DNA from: Pseudomonas viridiflava
GTDB lineage: Bacteria > Pseudomonadota > Gammaproteobacteria > Pseudomonadales > Pseudomonadaceae
Direction of reading: 5' to 3'
Length of the DNA: 64,000 nt
Assembly: GCF_900591205.1 (NCBI RefSeq)
Contig: NZ_UUPU01000076.1
Coordinates: forward strand, 39,277-103,276
Shown piece after piece: positions 43,358 to 51,715 of this stretch. Position 1 is the stretch's first letter. Each line of letters starts with the position of its first letter. The notes under the pieces are model-generated. The model was not told the DNA's origin, made no database searches, and saw only the letters and a program-made list of their open reading frames with translations. The translations under genes were made by a program, and so were the position numbers.

Positions 43358-43893
43358 GGTTTAACTCCTTGCTTGTTCAGCCAGGCAATGGTGGCAGGCG
43401 AGGCCTGACTCAGCGGGATGGAACCCTGGTGCATCGTGCCGTCCCAGCCTTCCATGGTGACCCATATTTCGGCGTCGACGGGCGTGCGCTCCGGCACGGG
43501 CAGGGCGGCGCCCATGCGATACGGCGTGCCGAAGAAGATCACCCCGGCGGCGCGCAGGCTGCGCGGTTTGCCGATACGCAGGTAAGTGGCCTTGACCTGT
43601 TCGGCGCAGGTTTCGCACAGGGCGGCGTTGAAGAATTTCATCGGGCCGGCCGGGTCCGGGCGCGGGCCCTCGTTGCGGAACTCGGCGAGCTTCAGGCTCC
43701 AGGGGCCGACCTGCACATCGCCGGCCACGCGTTCGCCGATACCGGTGTCACCGCGAAACAGTGCGGCGTCGGCAAAATACTTGGGCATAAAACCCAGGGG
43801 CACCAGCAACAGCAGAATATTGATGTGGAACCGCCATTTAAGCCAAAAGGCCCGCAGCGGCGAAGGCGGTGTAGCGGCAGCGACCTTGCTCAT
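43354..43893 (-). CDS. fpvH: FpvH, inner-membrane protein
   Basis: A protein of 179 residues with a cytosolic basic N-terminus, one helix (HINILLLLVPLGFMPKYF) and a periplasmic domain with a CETC motif. By order it is FpvH, which together with FpvG improves iron reduction from pyoverdine. It is translationally coupled to fpvG and fpvJ through ATGA overlaps. Confidence 0.83.
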   Translation of the reverse strand: MSKVAAATPPSPLRAFWLKWRFHINILLLLVPLGFMPKYFADAALFRGDTGIGERVAGDVQVGPWSLKLAEFRNEGPRPDPAGPMKFFNAALCETCAEQVKATYLRIGKPRSLRAAGVIFFGTPYRMGAALPVPERTPVDAEIWVTMEGWDGTMHQGSIPLSQASPATIAWLNKQGVKP

Positions 43894-45092
43894 TGATTGG
43901 CCTCCGAGGTTTCAGCCTGCATGGCGGGGCGGGACGCGGGCTGACGCTGGGTCTTGGCTTCGCGTTTGAGGGCGTTGAGCGTGGCCAGCGCCGTGCGCTT
44001 GGTCCAGATCAGCAAGCCGCTCAAGACCATCATGCTCAGCACCAGGCCGAAGAACGCCCAGATCAGTTTGATCCACAAGCCGCCAAAGTCACCGGTGTGC
44101 AGCGGGCGCATGGATTCGGTGACGAACTCCAGCGTGGTGCGGTCGGACAGCAAGTGCGACACGGCGATTTCGCCGTTATACGGGTTGAGCTGCGCCGTCT
44201 GGAACATCAGCGGATACCAGCCGCGCCCACCAATCTGCAAGTGGCTGTACGCATTCAGCGGCAGGAACACAAACGTGGCGTCCAGCCCGGGGATACGCTG
44301 GGTGGCGATTTTGATCGCCTCGTCGAGGGGGATCATCGGCGCCGGCACTCCGGGTGCGGAGGTCGGCACTTTCTCACGGGCGATCACCGGCACGATGGGC
44401 TCGCTGGAAATTGAAATCTGGTTATCACCGAGGATCGCCTGGATCAGGAACCAGGTGCCGGTGATGGAAATGACCGCGATAAACCAGATCGACCAGATGC
44501 CGCTCAGGCGGTGGAAGTCGCCCCAGAAGATCCGTGCGCCGTGGCGAATGCGCAGGGTCGGCTTGAAAAAGCCTTTCCAGAAACGCTTGTACACCACCAG
44601 CCCGGTCACCAGCGATGCCAGCAACGGCAAGCCGAGCGCCGACACCAGATACCAGCCCCAACTGAAACCGTTGGTGAACGGCACCAGCCACCAGCCGTGC
44701 AGGGCGCGGGTAAATTGCTTGAAGTTGAAGGACGGGCTGATGCCCTGGATCACGCCCGTGTAGGGGTTGACGTAGACCTCCACGGAGCGCCCATCGGGGT
44801 AGCTGAGGTCGACACTGAGCGCAAAGTGCGATTCATCCGGACGGATGATCGACTGCACGATCACCTGGGGTTCGGCGCGCTTGATGGCGCTGATCACCTG
44901 GTCGAAGCTCAGCGGTTCGGCATCATCCGAGGGCTTGCTCGCTCGGATATCCGGGTTGGCCAGCCAGACGATTTCCTGGCTGACCACTGCCAGGGTGCCG
45001 GTGACACAGACGATCAGTACAAAAAACCAGATGGGCAAGGCCAGCCAGCTATGTACGAGAAACCAGAGTTTGGAGCGTGACTTCTTCGACAT
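43890..45092 (-). CDS. fpvG: FpvG, PepSY-TM iron reductase of ferripyoverdine
   Basis: A protein of 400 residues of the PepSY-associated membrane family, with four main helices and large periplasmic PepSY loops. Conserved segments include KLWFLVHSWLALPIWFFVLIV at the start and GDFHRLSGIWSIWFIAVISITGTWFL. In P. aeruginosa FpvG (PA2403) is the inner-membrane reductase that frees iron from pyoverdine in the periplasm. It is the first gene of fpvGHJKCDEF. A weak Fur-like stretch (45189-45205) and a perfect inverted repeat (45224-45248) lie upstream. Confidence 0.9.
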   Translation of the reverse strand: MSKKSRSKLWFLVHSWLALPIWFFVLIVCVTGTLAVVSQEIVWLANPDIRASKPSDDAEPLSFDQVISAIKRAEPQVIVQSIIRPDESHFALSVDLSYPDGRSVEVYVNPYTGVIQGISPSFNFKQFTRALHGWWLVPFTNGFSWGWYLVSALGLPLLASLVTGLVVYKRFWKGFFKPTLRIRHGARIFWGDFHRLSGIWSIWFIAVISITGTWFLIQAILGDNQISISSEPIVPVIAREKVPTSAPGVPAPMIPLDEAIKIATQRIPGLDATFVFLPLNAYSHLQIGGRGWYPLMFQTAQLNPYNGEIAVSHLLSDRTTLEFVTESMRPLHTGDFGGLWIKLIWAFFGLVLSMMVLSGLLIWTKRTALATLNALKREAKTQRQPASRPAMQAETSEANQ

Positions 45093-45188
45093 GTGAATGA
45101 GGGTCTTGATCGGAGGGGGGCGATGGAGGCCCGGAAAAGGCCAGTCGTAGCTTTTGCTGACGCGACAGGCTGTATCTAAGTTAAGACG

Positions 45189-45205
45189 GATGAGAATCGA
45201 AAATC
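45189..45205 (-). promoter_or_regulatory. Possible Fur-like box upstream of fpvG
   Basis: GATGAGAATCGAAAATC resembles the GATAAT-hexamer pattern of Fur sites only in part. It is noted because fpv genes are iron-regulated in other pseudomonads; the match itself is weak. Confidence 0.25.
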
Positions 45206-45223
45206 CCTAAGCCAAACATGCAA

Positions 45224-45248
45224 GTAAATGTTTCAGATTCACATTTAC
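45224..45248. promoter_or_regulatory. Perfect inverted repeat between fpvG and leuC-like genes
   Basis: GTAAATGT and ACATTTAC are exact reverse complements separated by nine bases. It sits 131 bases from the fpvG start and 133 from the leuC-like start, almost midway, so it could control either gene. The cognate regulator is unknown. Confidence 0.55.
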
Positions 45249-45381
45249 GAGGATTTGGTGCCTGGATCGAACACGAAACATGTTCCAAGCCATCACCGAG
45301 GCGGCATTGATGGCGCTGGGTGGCTGCGTAGGATGGGGCAATGCCGTTGAGTCAGCGCCAATAGAAGTGAGCCCAGGAAAA

Positions 45382-46800
45382 ATGACTGCCAGAACCCTCT
45401 ACGACAAACACATCGACTCCCACACGGTGTGCCCCCTGGATGACCAGGGCCATGTGCTGCTTTATATAGACCGCCAGGTGATCAACGAATACACCAGCCC
45501 CCAGGCGTTCAGCGGCCTGCGCGAGGCCCGGCGTGGTGTATGGCGCCCCGGCACCGCGTTGGCGGTGGTCGACCATGTAAACCCCACCACCCCCCAGCGC
45601 AGTGCGGCGATGCCCGATGCGGGTGGTGCGCGACAAGTGTCGTACCTGGCGGAAAACTGTCGGGATTTCGGCATCGAGCTGCTCGATATCCTCGACAAGC
45701 GCCAGGGCATCGAGCATGTGATCGCCCCGGAGCAGGGCTTTATCCTGCCGGGCATGGTGATCGCCGCCGGTGACAGCCACACCACCACCTACGGTGCCCT
45801 GGGCGCTTTCGGGTTTGGTATCGGTACGTCCGAAATCGAACACCTGCTGGCTTCGCAGACCCTTGTGTACAAACGCCTGAAAACGATGCGCGTAACGGTC
45901 GAGGGCGCGCTGGCCAAGGGCCTGACCTCCAAGGACGTGATCATGGCGCTGATCGGCAAGATCGGCGCGTCCGGTGCGACCGGCTATGCCATCGAGTTTC
46001 GCGGCTCGACCATCAATGCGTTGAGCGTCGAGGCGCGCATGACCATCTGCAACATGGCGGTGGAAGCGGGCGCGCGTGGTGCGTTTATGGCCCCGGACGA
46101 AAAAGTCTTCGCCTACCTCAAGGGCAAACCCCGTGCACCGATGGGCGAACTGTGGGACCAGGCGCTGGTGAGCTGGCGCCAATTGTATTCGGACGCCGAC
46201 GCTGTGTTCGACCAGGAAGTGCAGCTTGACGCCGGCACGCTGGAGCCAATGGTCACTTGGGGCACCAGCCCCGACCAGGCCGCGCCCATCGGCGCCCGGG
46301 TGCCCGACCCGCAGGACATAGTCGACCTGATCCTGCGCCAGGACATGCGCCGCGCCCTCAACTATATGGGGCTGGAAGCGGGCATGCCGCTGAGCGACAT
46401 CGTGATCAGCCATGCTTTTATCGGTTCCTGCACCAATGCGCGCATCGAAGACCTGCGTGACGCCGCCAGCGTGGTACGCGGCAAACACGTGGCGCAGCAT
46501 GTACGGGCGATGATCGTGCCGGGCTCCACCGAAGTGCGCGACCAGGCCGAGGCCGAAGGGCTGGCGGCGATCTTTATCGACGCCGGTTTTGAATGGCGCC
46601 AGTCGGGCTGCTCGATGTGCCTGGCGATGAACGACGATGTGCTGGCCCCCGGCGACCGCTGCGCCTCCAGCACCAACCGCAATTTCGAAGGCCGCCAGGG
46701 CGCCGGTGCACGCACCCACTTGATGAGCCCGGCGATGGTCGCCGCCGCCGCCATCACCGGCCGCCTGACCGATATTCGTCACTTTGGAGACCGCCCATGA
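45382..46800 (+). CDS. LeuC-like (aconitase-family) large subunit, paralogue
   Basis: A protein of 472 residues, full length for 3-isopropylmalate dehydratase large subunits. Fe-S ligand cysteines are in FIGSCTNARIED and SGCSMCLAMN. Residues near the active site (GDSHTTTYGALGAFGFGIGTSE) are kept. The sequence is clearly divergent from the canonical Pseudomonas leuC as I recall it, and no leuB follows, so it is likely a second dehydratase or hydratase. Maleate, citraconate or another C4/C5 acid are candidates. ATG at 45382 has AGGAAA upstream; an ATG 102 bases earlier is rejected. Confidence 0.85.
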   Translation: MTARTLYDKHIDSHTVCPLDDQGHVLLYIDRQVINEYTSPQAFSGLREARRGVWRPGTALAVVDHVNPTTPQRSAAMPDAGGARQVSYLAENCRDFGIELLDILDKRQGIEHVIAPEQGFILPGMVIAAGDSHTTTYGALGAFGFGIGTSEIEHLLASQTLVYKRLKTMRVTVEGALAKGLTSKDVIMALIGKIGASGATGYAIEFRGSTINALSVEARMTICNMAVEAGARGAFMAPDEKVFAYLKGKPRAPMGELWDQALVSWRQLYSDADAVFDQEVQLDAGTLEPMVTWGTSPDQAAPIGARVPDPQDIVDLILRQDMRRALNYMGLEAGMPLSDIVISHAFIGSCTNARIEDLRDAASVVRGKHVAQHVRAMIVPGSTEVRDQAEAEGLAAIFIDAGFEWRQSGCSMCLAMNDDVLAPGDRCASSTNRNFEGRQGAGARTHLMSPAMVAAAAITGRLTDIRHFGDRP

Positions 46801-47411
46801 GCCTGCAACCTTTCACTTTGGTCACCGGCAAGGCCGCCCCGATGCTGGCGGCGAATATCGACACCGACGTGATCATGCCCAAGCAGTTTCTCAAGGGCAT
46901 CGACCGCAGCGGCCTGGACCGTGGGCTGTTCTTCGACCTGCGCTTTTTGCCCAGTGGTGAACCCAACCCCGCCTTCGTGCTGAACCAGCCTGCCTGGCAG
47001 GGCGCGAGCTTTATGGTGGTGGGGCCGAACTTCGGCTGTGGGTCCAGCCGTGAGCATGCGGTGTGGGGCCTCAAACAGAAGGGTATTCGCGCCCTGATCG
47101 GCAGCAGCTTTGCCGGGATTTTCTATGACAACTGCCAGCGTAATGGGGTGTTGTTGATCACCCTGGACGAGGCCGTGCTGCACACGCTGGGGCAGGCTGT
47201 CAGCCAGCCGGAGCACGCGCAGATCAGCGTTGACCTGCAACAGCAGGAGATTCGTTTGGCGGATGGCCAAGTGATTGCGTTCCAGATTGATAACTTGCGC
47301 AAGACCGCGCTGCTGCTGGGCCTGGATGCGATTGGCAGCACCTTGCAGCGCAGTGAACAGATCAAAACCTTCGAACGCCGGCACCTGCAAGCCAACCCCT
47401 GGCTTAGCTGA
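46797..47411 (+). CDS. LeuD-like small subunit, paralogue
   Basis: A swivel-domain subunit of 204 residues with NIDTDVIMPKQFLKGI and the GPNFGCGSSREHAVWGL block that positions substrate. It starts inside the stop of the large-subunit gene (ATGA), so the heterodimer is made together. The partner pattern matches isopropylmalate isomerase and also heterodimeric maleate hydratase. The longer upstream frame is a read-in from the large-subunit region. Confidence 0.88.
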   Translation: MSLQPFTLVTGKAAPMLAANIDTDVIMPKQFLKGIDRSGLDRGLFFDLRFLPSGEPNPAFVLNQPAWQGASFMVVGPNFGCGSSREHAVWGLKQKGIRALIGSSFAGIFYDNCQRNGVLLITLDEAVLHTLGQAVSQPEHAQISVDLQQQEIRLADGQVIAFQIDNLRKTALLLGLDAIGSTLQRSEQIKTFERRHLQANPWLS

Positions 47412-47427
47412 AGAAATGTAATCCAAA

Positions 47428-47515
47428 TGTGGGAGCCGGCTTGCCTGCGATAGCGGTGTATCACTGGCATAGGTGCAGGCTGACCCTGCGCCTCGCAGGC
47501 AAGCCAGCTCCCACA
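47428..47515. repeat. REPIN-like element
   Basis: Inverted arms GTGGGAGCCGGCTTGCCTGCGATAGC / CTCGCAGGCAAGCCAGCTCCCAC between the convergent leuD-like and LysR genes. Confidence 0.75.
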
Positions 47516-47534
47516 GCCAATTGGGTGTGCAGAC

Positions 47535-48449
47535 TTAAATCGACAACCCCTTGAAATGCTCCTGCAAAAACTCCACACACGCCCTCAGCTTCCCGGAGTA
47601 CGCCAACCGTGTCGGGTACACCGCCCACACGTTGGCGCTTTGGGTATAACCGTGCAGCACCTGCACCAGCTTGCCCTGCTCCAGCAACGGTTTCACATCC
47701 CACATTGAGCGCAGCAGTACCCCGCGCCCATCCAATGCCCACTGCAACACAATCTCGCCATTGTTCGAGGACAGCGGCCCGCGCACGCGCACGCTCTCCG
47801 GGGCGTCCTTGTGCTCCAGGTTCCAGATACCAAACGCGTTGTCGCGCTCCTTGAGCACCAGGCAATCATGCTGCTCCAGATCGCTCAGTTGCTGCGGCGT
47901 ACCCCGGCGTTGCAGGTACGCCGGCGCCGCGCACAGCACCCGGCGATTGCTCACCAGGCGCCGGCCGATGTGCTGGCCGGGGATGTCATCGCCCACGCGG
48001 ATTTCCAGGTCGAACCCTTCGCTGACGATATCCACCACGCGGTCGAACAGGTCCAGGCGGATTTCCAGCTCCGGGTACTGCTCGGCCAGTAACGACAGGG
48101 CTGGTGCCACATGGTTGCGGCCAAAGCCGAATGTGCTGCACAGGTGCAGGCGCCCACGCGGGCTGTCGTGGGCGTCTGAGAGCTCATCGGAAAGTTGCTG
48201 GAAGTCTTCCAGGATACGCACGGCCCAGCGCTGCACCCGTTCACCGTCTTCGGTCAGGGCGATGCGCCGACTGGTGCGGTGCAGCAGGCGGGTGGCCAGG
48301 GTGGTCTCGAGGATCTGGATGCGTTTGCTCACATACGCAGGCGACAACCCCAGCTCATCGGCGGCGGCAGCGAAGCCGGCCTTGCGGATCACGGTCAGGA
48401 ACACCCGCAGGTCTTCGGGTAGGGGCACGGTATCTTTCTTGTTAGTCAT
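47535..48449 (-). CDS. LysR-family regulator (DmlR-like)
   Basis: A regulator of 304 residues. The HTH (VIRKAGFAAAADELGLSPAYVSKRIQILE) and the effector domain with GFGRNHVAPALSLLAEQYPELEIRLDLFDR resemble DmlR/YafC-type LysR proteins. E. coli DmlR controls D-malate use. Its position between a leuCD-like pair and dctA suggests control of C4-dicarboxylate uptake and hydration. The start at MTNKKD is preferred over an ATG 39 bases earlier, but no strong ribosome-binding site is visible for either. Confidence 0.82.
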   Translation of the reverse strand: MTNKKDTVPLPEDLRVFLTVIRKAGFAAAADELGLSPAYVSKRIQILETTLATRLLHRTSRRIALTEDGERVQRWAVRILEDFQQLSDELSDAHDSPRGRLHLCSTFGFGRNHVAPALSLLAEQYPELEIRLDLFDRVVDIVSEGFDLEIRVGDDIPGQHIGRRLVSNRRVLCAAPAYLQRRGTPQQLSDLEQHDCLVLKERDNAFGIWNLEHKDAPESVRVRGPLSSNNGEIVLQWALDGRGVLLRSMWDVKPLLEQGKLVQVLHGYTQSANVWAVYPTRLAYSGKLRACVEFLQEHFKGLSI

Positions 48450-48527
48450 CACAAACAGGCGTGGCGGCGTGAGCCGCCAGAATAGCACCGGTTGGGCGCA
48501 CCTTCCGGCACGCCCCGGTTTTGCCGT

Positions 48528-49832
48528 TTACTCGGCCGCGATCTTGGCTTGCGCCGCCGCCCGGGCGTGGCGGCCGCGCTTGAGGGCGATGGGCGCCATT
48601 TTCTCGCGGTCCAGCTCACCTTCCCAGGCGGCCACCACCAGCGCGGCCACGGCATTGCCGATGATATTGGTCAGCGAGCGGCACTCAGCCATAAACCGGT
48701 CGACACCCAGGATCAGCACCATGGCCGCCACCGGCACCGTTGGCACCACCGCCAGGCTCGCCGCCAACGCCACAAAGCCCGCGCCCACCACCGCACCGGC
48801 GCCTTTGGAGGTGAGCATCGCCACGGCCAGCAAGGTCAGTTGCTGCTCCAGCGGCAGGTGGATATTGGTGGCCTGGGCCAGAAACAGTACTGCCAGGGTC
48901 ATATAGATGTTGGTGCCGTCCAGGTTGAAGGTGTAGCCGGTGGGGACCACGATGCCGACCACGCCTTTGGACGCGCCCAGGCTTTCAAGTTTCTGGATCA
49001 GTTGCGGCAGCGCCGATTCCGACGAACTGGTGCCGAGCACGATCAACAGCTCCGACTTGATATAGCCCATCAACTTGAAAATGCTGAACCCGGCGTAGCG
49101 CGCGATGCTGCCCAGCACCACGGCGATGAAGAAGAACGCGGTGATATAGAAGGTGCCCACCAGTTTCAACAGCGGCAGCAGCGAACCCACACCGTACTTG
49201 CCGATGGTGAACGCGATGGCACCAAAGGCACCGATGGGCGCCACGCGGCTGATAATGCCGACGATGCGGAAGAACACCTCGCTTGCCTGGTTGATCACCC
49301 CCACCAGCGGCCGACCTTTTTCACCGACCATCACCAGACCGACCCCGAACAGCACGGAGACAAACAGCACCGGCAGGATTTCACCCTTGGAGAACGCATC
49401 GAAAAACGTCGTGGGGATTACGTGCAGCAAGAAGCCAGTGATGCCTTCGCCATGTTCGGCCTGGCCGACAAAGCCGGCTATCGCCGAACTGTCCAGGGTC
49501 TTCACATCAATATTGAAACCGACGCCGGGGTGCAGCAGGTGCGCGGCGAGAATGCCGATCAGCAAGGCGATGGTGGAGACGATCTCGAAGTACAACAGCG
49601 CCTTGCCGCCGACCCGGCCCACCTGCTTTACATCGTGCATGCTGGTGATGCCGGAAACCACGGTGCAGAAGATGATCGGGCCGATGATCATCTTGATCAG
49701 CTTGATAAACCCATCGCCGAGCGGCTTGAGGTCGATACCGATTTGTGGCCATACGTGGCCGATGAACACACCCAGCGCGATAGCGATGAGCACCTGGATA
49801 TACAGGGTTCCCAGCAGTTTTCGGAGTGTCAT
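48528..49832 (-). CDS. dctA: C4-dicarboxylate:cation symporter DctA
   Basis: A protein of 434 residues of the DAACS family with eight helices and two re-entrant loops. Hallmarks are GTSSSESALPQLIQKLESLG (serine-rich HP1), GYTFNLDGTNIYMTLA (helix 7 sodium/substrate site) and LILGVDRFMAECRSLTNIIGNAVA. It imports succinate, fumarate or malate with protons or sodium. Pseudomonads often have more than one DctA; this one sits beside a LysR gene and a leuCD-like pair. The start MTLRKLLGTLY is the usual DctA N-terminus. Confidence 0.93.
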   Translation of the reverse strand: MTLRKLLGTLYIQVLIAIALGVFIGHVWPQIGIDLKPLGDGFIKLIKMIIGPIIFCTVVSGITSMHDVKQVGRVGGKALLYFEIVSTIALLIGILAAHLLHPGVGFNIDVKTLDSSAIAGFVGQAEHGEGITGFLLHVIPTTFFDAFSKGEILPVLFVSVLFGVGLVMVGEKGRPLVGVINQASEVFFRIVGIISRVAPIGAFGAIAFTIGKYGVGSLLPLLKLVGTFYITAFFFIAVVLGSIARYAGFSIFKLMGYIKSELLIVLGTSSSESALPQLIQKLESLGASKGVVGIVVPTGYTFNLDGTNIYMTLAVLFLAQATNIHLPLEQQLTLLAVAMLTSKGAGAVVGAGFVALAASLAVVPTVPVAAMVLILGVDRFMAECRSLTNIIGNAVAALVVAAWEGELDREKMAPIALKRGRHARAAAQAKIAAE

Positions 49833-49929
49833 TGTTATTATCTCGAAGCGGTTTTTTGGGCAAAGGGCCCCCGTCACAGGCTGTTTCAAGCCTGTGAGGC
49901 GGGACGGTCAGGTCAGCGGTTGATAGGGC

Positions 49930-50805
49930 TCAGCGAAGGAAGGTCAGGACTTCGCTCAGCAGCAGGTCAGGGGCTTCTTCGGCGATGTAATGGCCGGCGG
50001 GCAGGGCCTTGCCCCGTACGTCAGTGGCGACTTTCTGCCATTCCTTGAGCGGCTCGAAACAGCGCCCGACGGTGCCTTCGGCGCCCCACATCACCAGCAG
50101 CGGCAGGTTCAGGTGGTTGCCGACGTCGATATCTGCCTGGTCGTGCTCAAGGTCGATACCGGCGGCCGCACGGTAGTCTTCACAGATGCCCGTGGCGGCG
50201 CCCGGCAGTTTCAGGCAGCGCAGGTATTCGGCGAAGGCTTCGTCGGTGAACGGCTTGAGCCCGGCGCTGCGGCTGCCCATCACGCTGCGCAGGTACAGCT
50301 CGGGGTTGCTCTCGATCAGGGCTTCGGGCAACGGCGCCGGGCGGATCAGGAAGAACCAGTGCCAGTAGGCTCGGGCGAAGGCTTCGTCGGTCTGCGCGTA
50401 CATCGACAGGGTCGGCGCGATATCCAGCAACACCATGCGTTGCACCGCCTGCCGATGGTCCAGCGCCAGGCGGTGCGCCACGCGGGCCCCACGGTCGTGG
50501 GCGAGTATCGAGAACTGCTCGAAACCCAGCGCCTTCATCAGTTCGACGGCGTCCCGGGCCATTTCGCGTTTTGAATAGTTGGTGTGGTGGTCATTGGCCG
50601 GCGGCTTGCTGCTATCGCCATAACCGCGCAGGTCGGCGGCGACCACGGTGAAGTGTGTGGCCAGTTGCTCGGCGACTTTGTGCCAGATGACATGGGTTTG
50701 CGGGTGCCCGTGCAGCAGGAGCAGACCGGGACCTGTACCGCCTTTGCGATAGCTGATGTTCACGCCGTTGACGTGGCACTGGTCTTTTTGGAATCCGGCG
50801 AACAT
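49930..50805 (-). CDS. Alpha/beta-hydrolase, fluoroacetate/haloacetate dehalogenase-like
   Basis: A cytosolic protein of 291 residues. The nucleophile motif is AHDRGARVAHRLALDH with Asp instead of Ser, and the two Arg match the carboxylate-binding pair of fluoroacetate dehalogenase. Further matches are the second acid in VLLDIAPT, the halide site WHW in AYWHWFFLIRPAPLPE, the Tyr in CEDYRA, and the catalytic His in PAGHYIAEEAPD. All residues known for FAcD catalysis thus seem present, so hydrolysis of 2-haloacids to glycolate is plausible. AAGGAGT lies six bases before the chosen ATG. Confidence 0.82.
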   Translation of the reverse strand: MFAGFQKDQCHVNGVNISYRKGGTGPGLLLLHGHPQTHVIWHKVAEQLATHFTVVAADLRGYGDSSKPPANDHHTNYSKREMARDAVELMKALGFEQFSILAHDRGARVAHRLALDHRQAVQRMVLLDIAPTLSMYAQTDEAFARAYWHWFFLIRPAPLPEALIESNPELYLRSVMGSRSAGLKPFTDEAFAEYLRCLKLPGAATGICEDYRAAAGIDLEHDQADIDVGNHLNLPLLVMWGAEGTVGRCFEPLKEWQKVATDVRGKALPAGHYIAEEAPDLLLSEVLTFLR

Positions 50806-50930
50806 GGAATGACTCCTTGTGATGATTGCCTGCATCGTGGAATCACACGGCGTTCGCGGCAAGGGGGAAAGCGTGTAGGGGTTGTTCATGAAGTGTGTAG
50901 GAGCCCGGTCTTCCAAACCATGAAGATCTA

Positions 50931-51019
50931 ATGTGCAAACGGGCTTGCTCGCGAATACGGAGTGTCAGTCGACTGATTTATTGACTGAACCACTGCATTC
51001 GCGAGCAAGCCCCACATTG
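50931..51019. repeat. REPIN-like element (GGGCTTGCTCGCGAA family)
   Basis: Inverted arms GGGCTTGCTCGCGAATACGG / CATTCGCGAGCAAGCCC with an inner AGTCGACT / TTGACTGAAC region, between two minus-strand genes. Confidence 0.75.
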
Positions 51020-51041
51020 GATGTGTGGTGCGCTGGCGTTT

Positions 51042-51500
51042 TCAGGCTTGCTTGAACATCTCCATGGCGCGCTGGCGAATTTGTTCCTCGGTCAGATTTT
51101 CCTTGCGCGTGGCCAGAAACCACAGGTGGCCGAACGGGTCCTTCACGCTCGCGGAGCGATCGCCATAAAACTGGTCCTTTGGCTCGGACACCACGCTGGC
51201 ACCGGCGGCAACGGCTTGTTTGAATTGCGCATCCACATCGTTCACGTACAGGTGCAAACCGACGCTGGTGTGTTCAGCCGGATTGCGCAGGGCCATTTCA
51301 TCACAGGGCGTGCCCAGCATGATCGCCGAGTCGCCAATGCGCAGCTCGGCGTGGCCGACCTTGCCGTCGGGCATGTCCAGGCGCATGACCTGCGTAGCGC
51401 CGAAGGCTTTTTTGTAGAAAACGATGGCCTCTGCGGCTTGGTTTATTCCCATGTAAGGGGTGACGCTGTGATAGCCCGCGGGAATAGCTTTAACGCTCAT
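51042..51500 (-). CDS. VOC-family (PhnB/glyoxalase-like) protein
   Basis: A cytosolic protein of 152 residues with one VOC module: GYHSVTPYMGINQAAEAIVFYKKAFGA, a middle GHAELRIGDSAIML and a C-terminal VKDPFGHLWFLATRKENL. PhnB-type members lack a firmly known reaction; others are dioxygenases or bleomycin-resistance binders. GGAG precedes the ATG at 51500; the ATG 54 bases upstream is rejected. Confidence 0.85.
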   Translation of the reverse strand: MSVKAIPAGYHSVTPYMGINQAAEAIVFYKKAFGATQVMRLDMPDGKVGHAELRIGDSAIMLGTPCDEMALRNPAEHTSVGLHLYVNDVDAQFKQAVAAGASVVSEPKDQFYGDRSASVKDPFGHLWFLATRKENLTEEQIRQRAMEMFKQA

Positions 51501-51612
51501 TTCGTTCTCCTTGGGTGGTGGTGATGGAGGCACGGCCTTTTCACTATAGGCCACGTATCGCGTGGCCTGCGGGCAGCCGACGAGGTGTTCCCGCGCTGTG
51601 CACCGATCAAAT

Positions 51613-51698
51613 GCAGGCGCTGGCTTGCCTGCGATAGCATCACCTCGGTGTGCCGCATAGACCGAGGTGCGCGCATCGCAGGCAAGCCAGCTCCTACA
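51613..51698. repeat. REPIN-like element (same inner stem as 112-201)
   Basis: Arms GGCGCTGGCTTGCCTGCGATAGC / GCATCGCAGGCAAGCCAGCTCC with inner CACCTCGGT / ACCGAGGTG. It lies between the VOC and soxR genes. Confidence 0.75.
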
Positions 51699-51715
51699 GT
51701 GATCGGGTTTGCAGG

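Noticed and set aside
45189..45205. A confident Fur box or PvdS promoter for fpvG
   Set aside because: The Fur match is partial and no TAAAT-N16-CGT iron-starvation box fits on the fpvG strand.
45280..45381. N-terminal extension of the leuC-like protein or a leucine leader peptide
   Set aside because: No ribosome-binding site at the early ATG, no run of Leu codons, and family members begin at the later MTARTLYDKH.
48492..50048. 518-residue plus-strand frame opposite dctA
   Set aside because: Antisense of a well-recognised transporter; no motif and biased composition.
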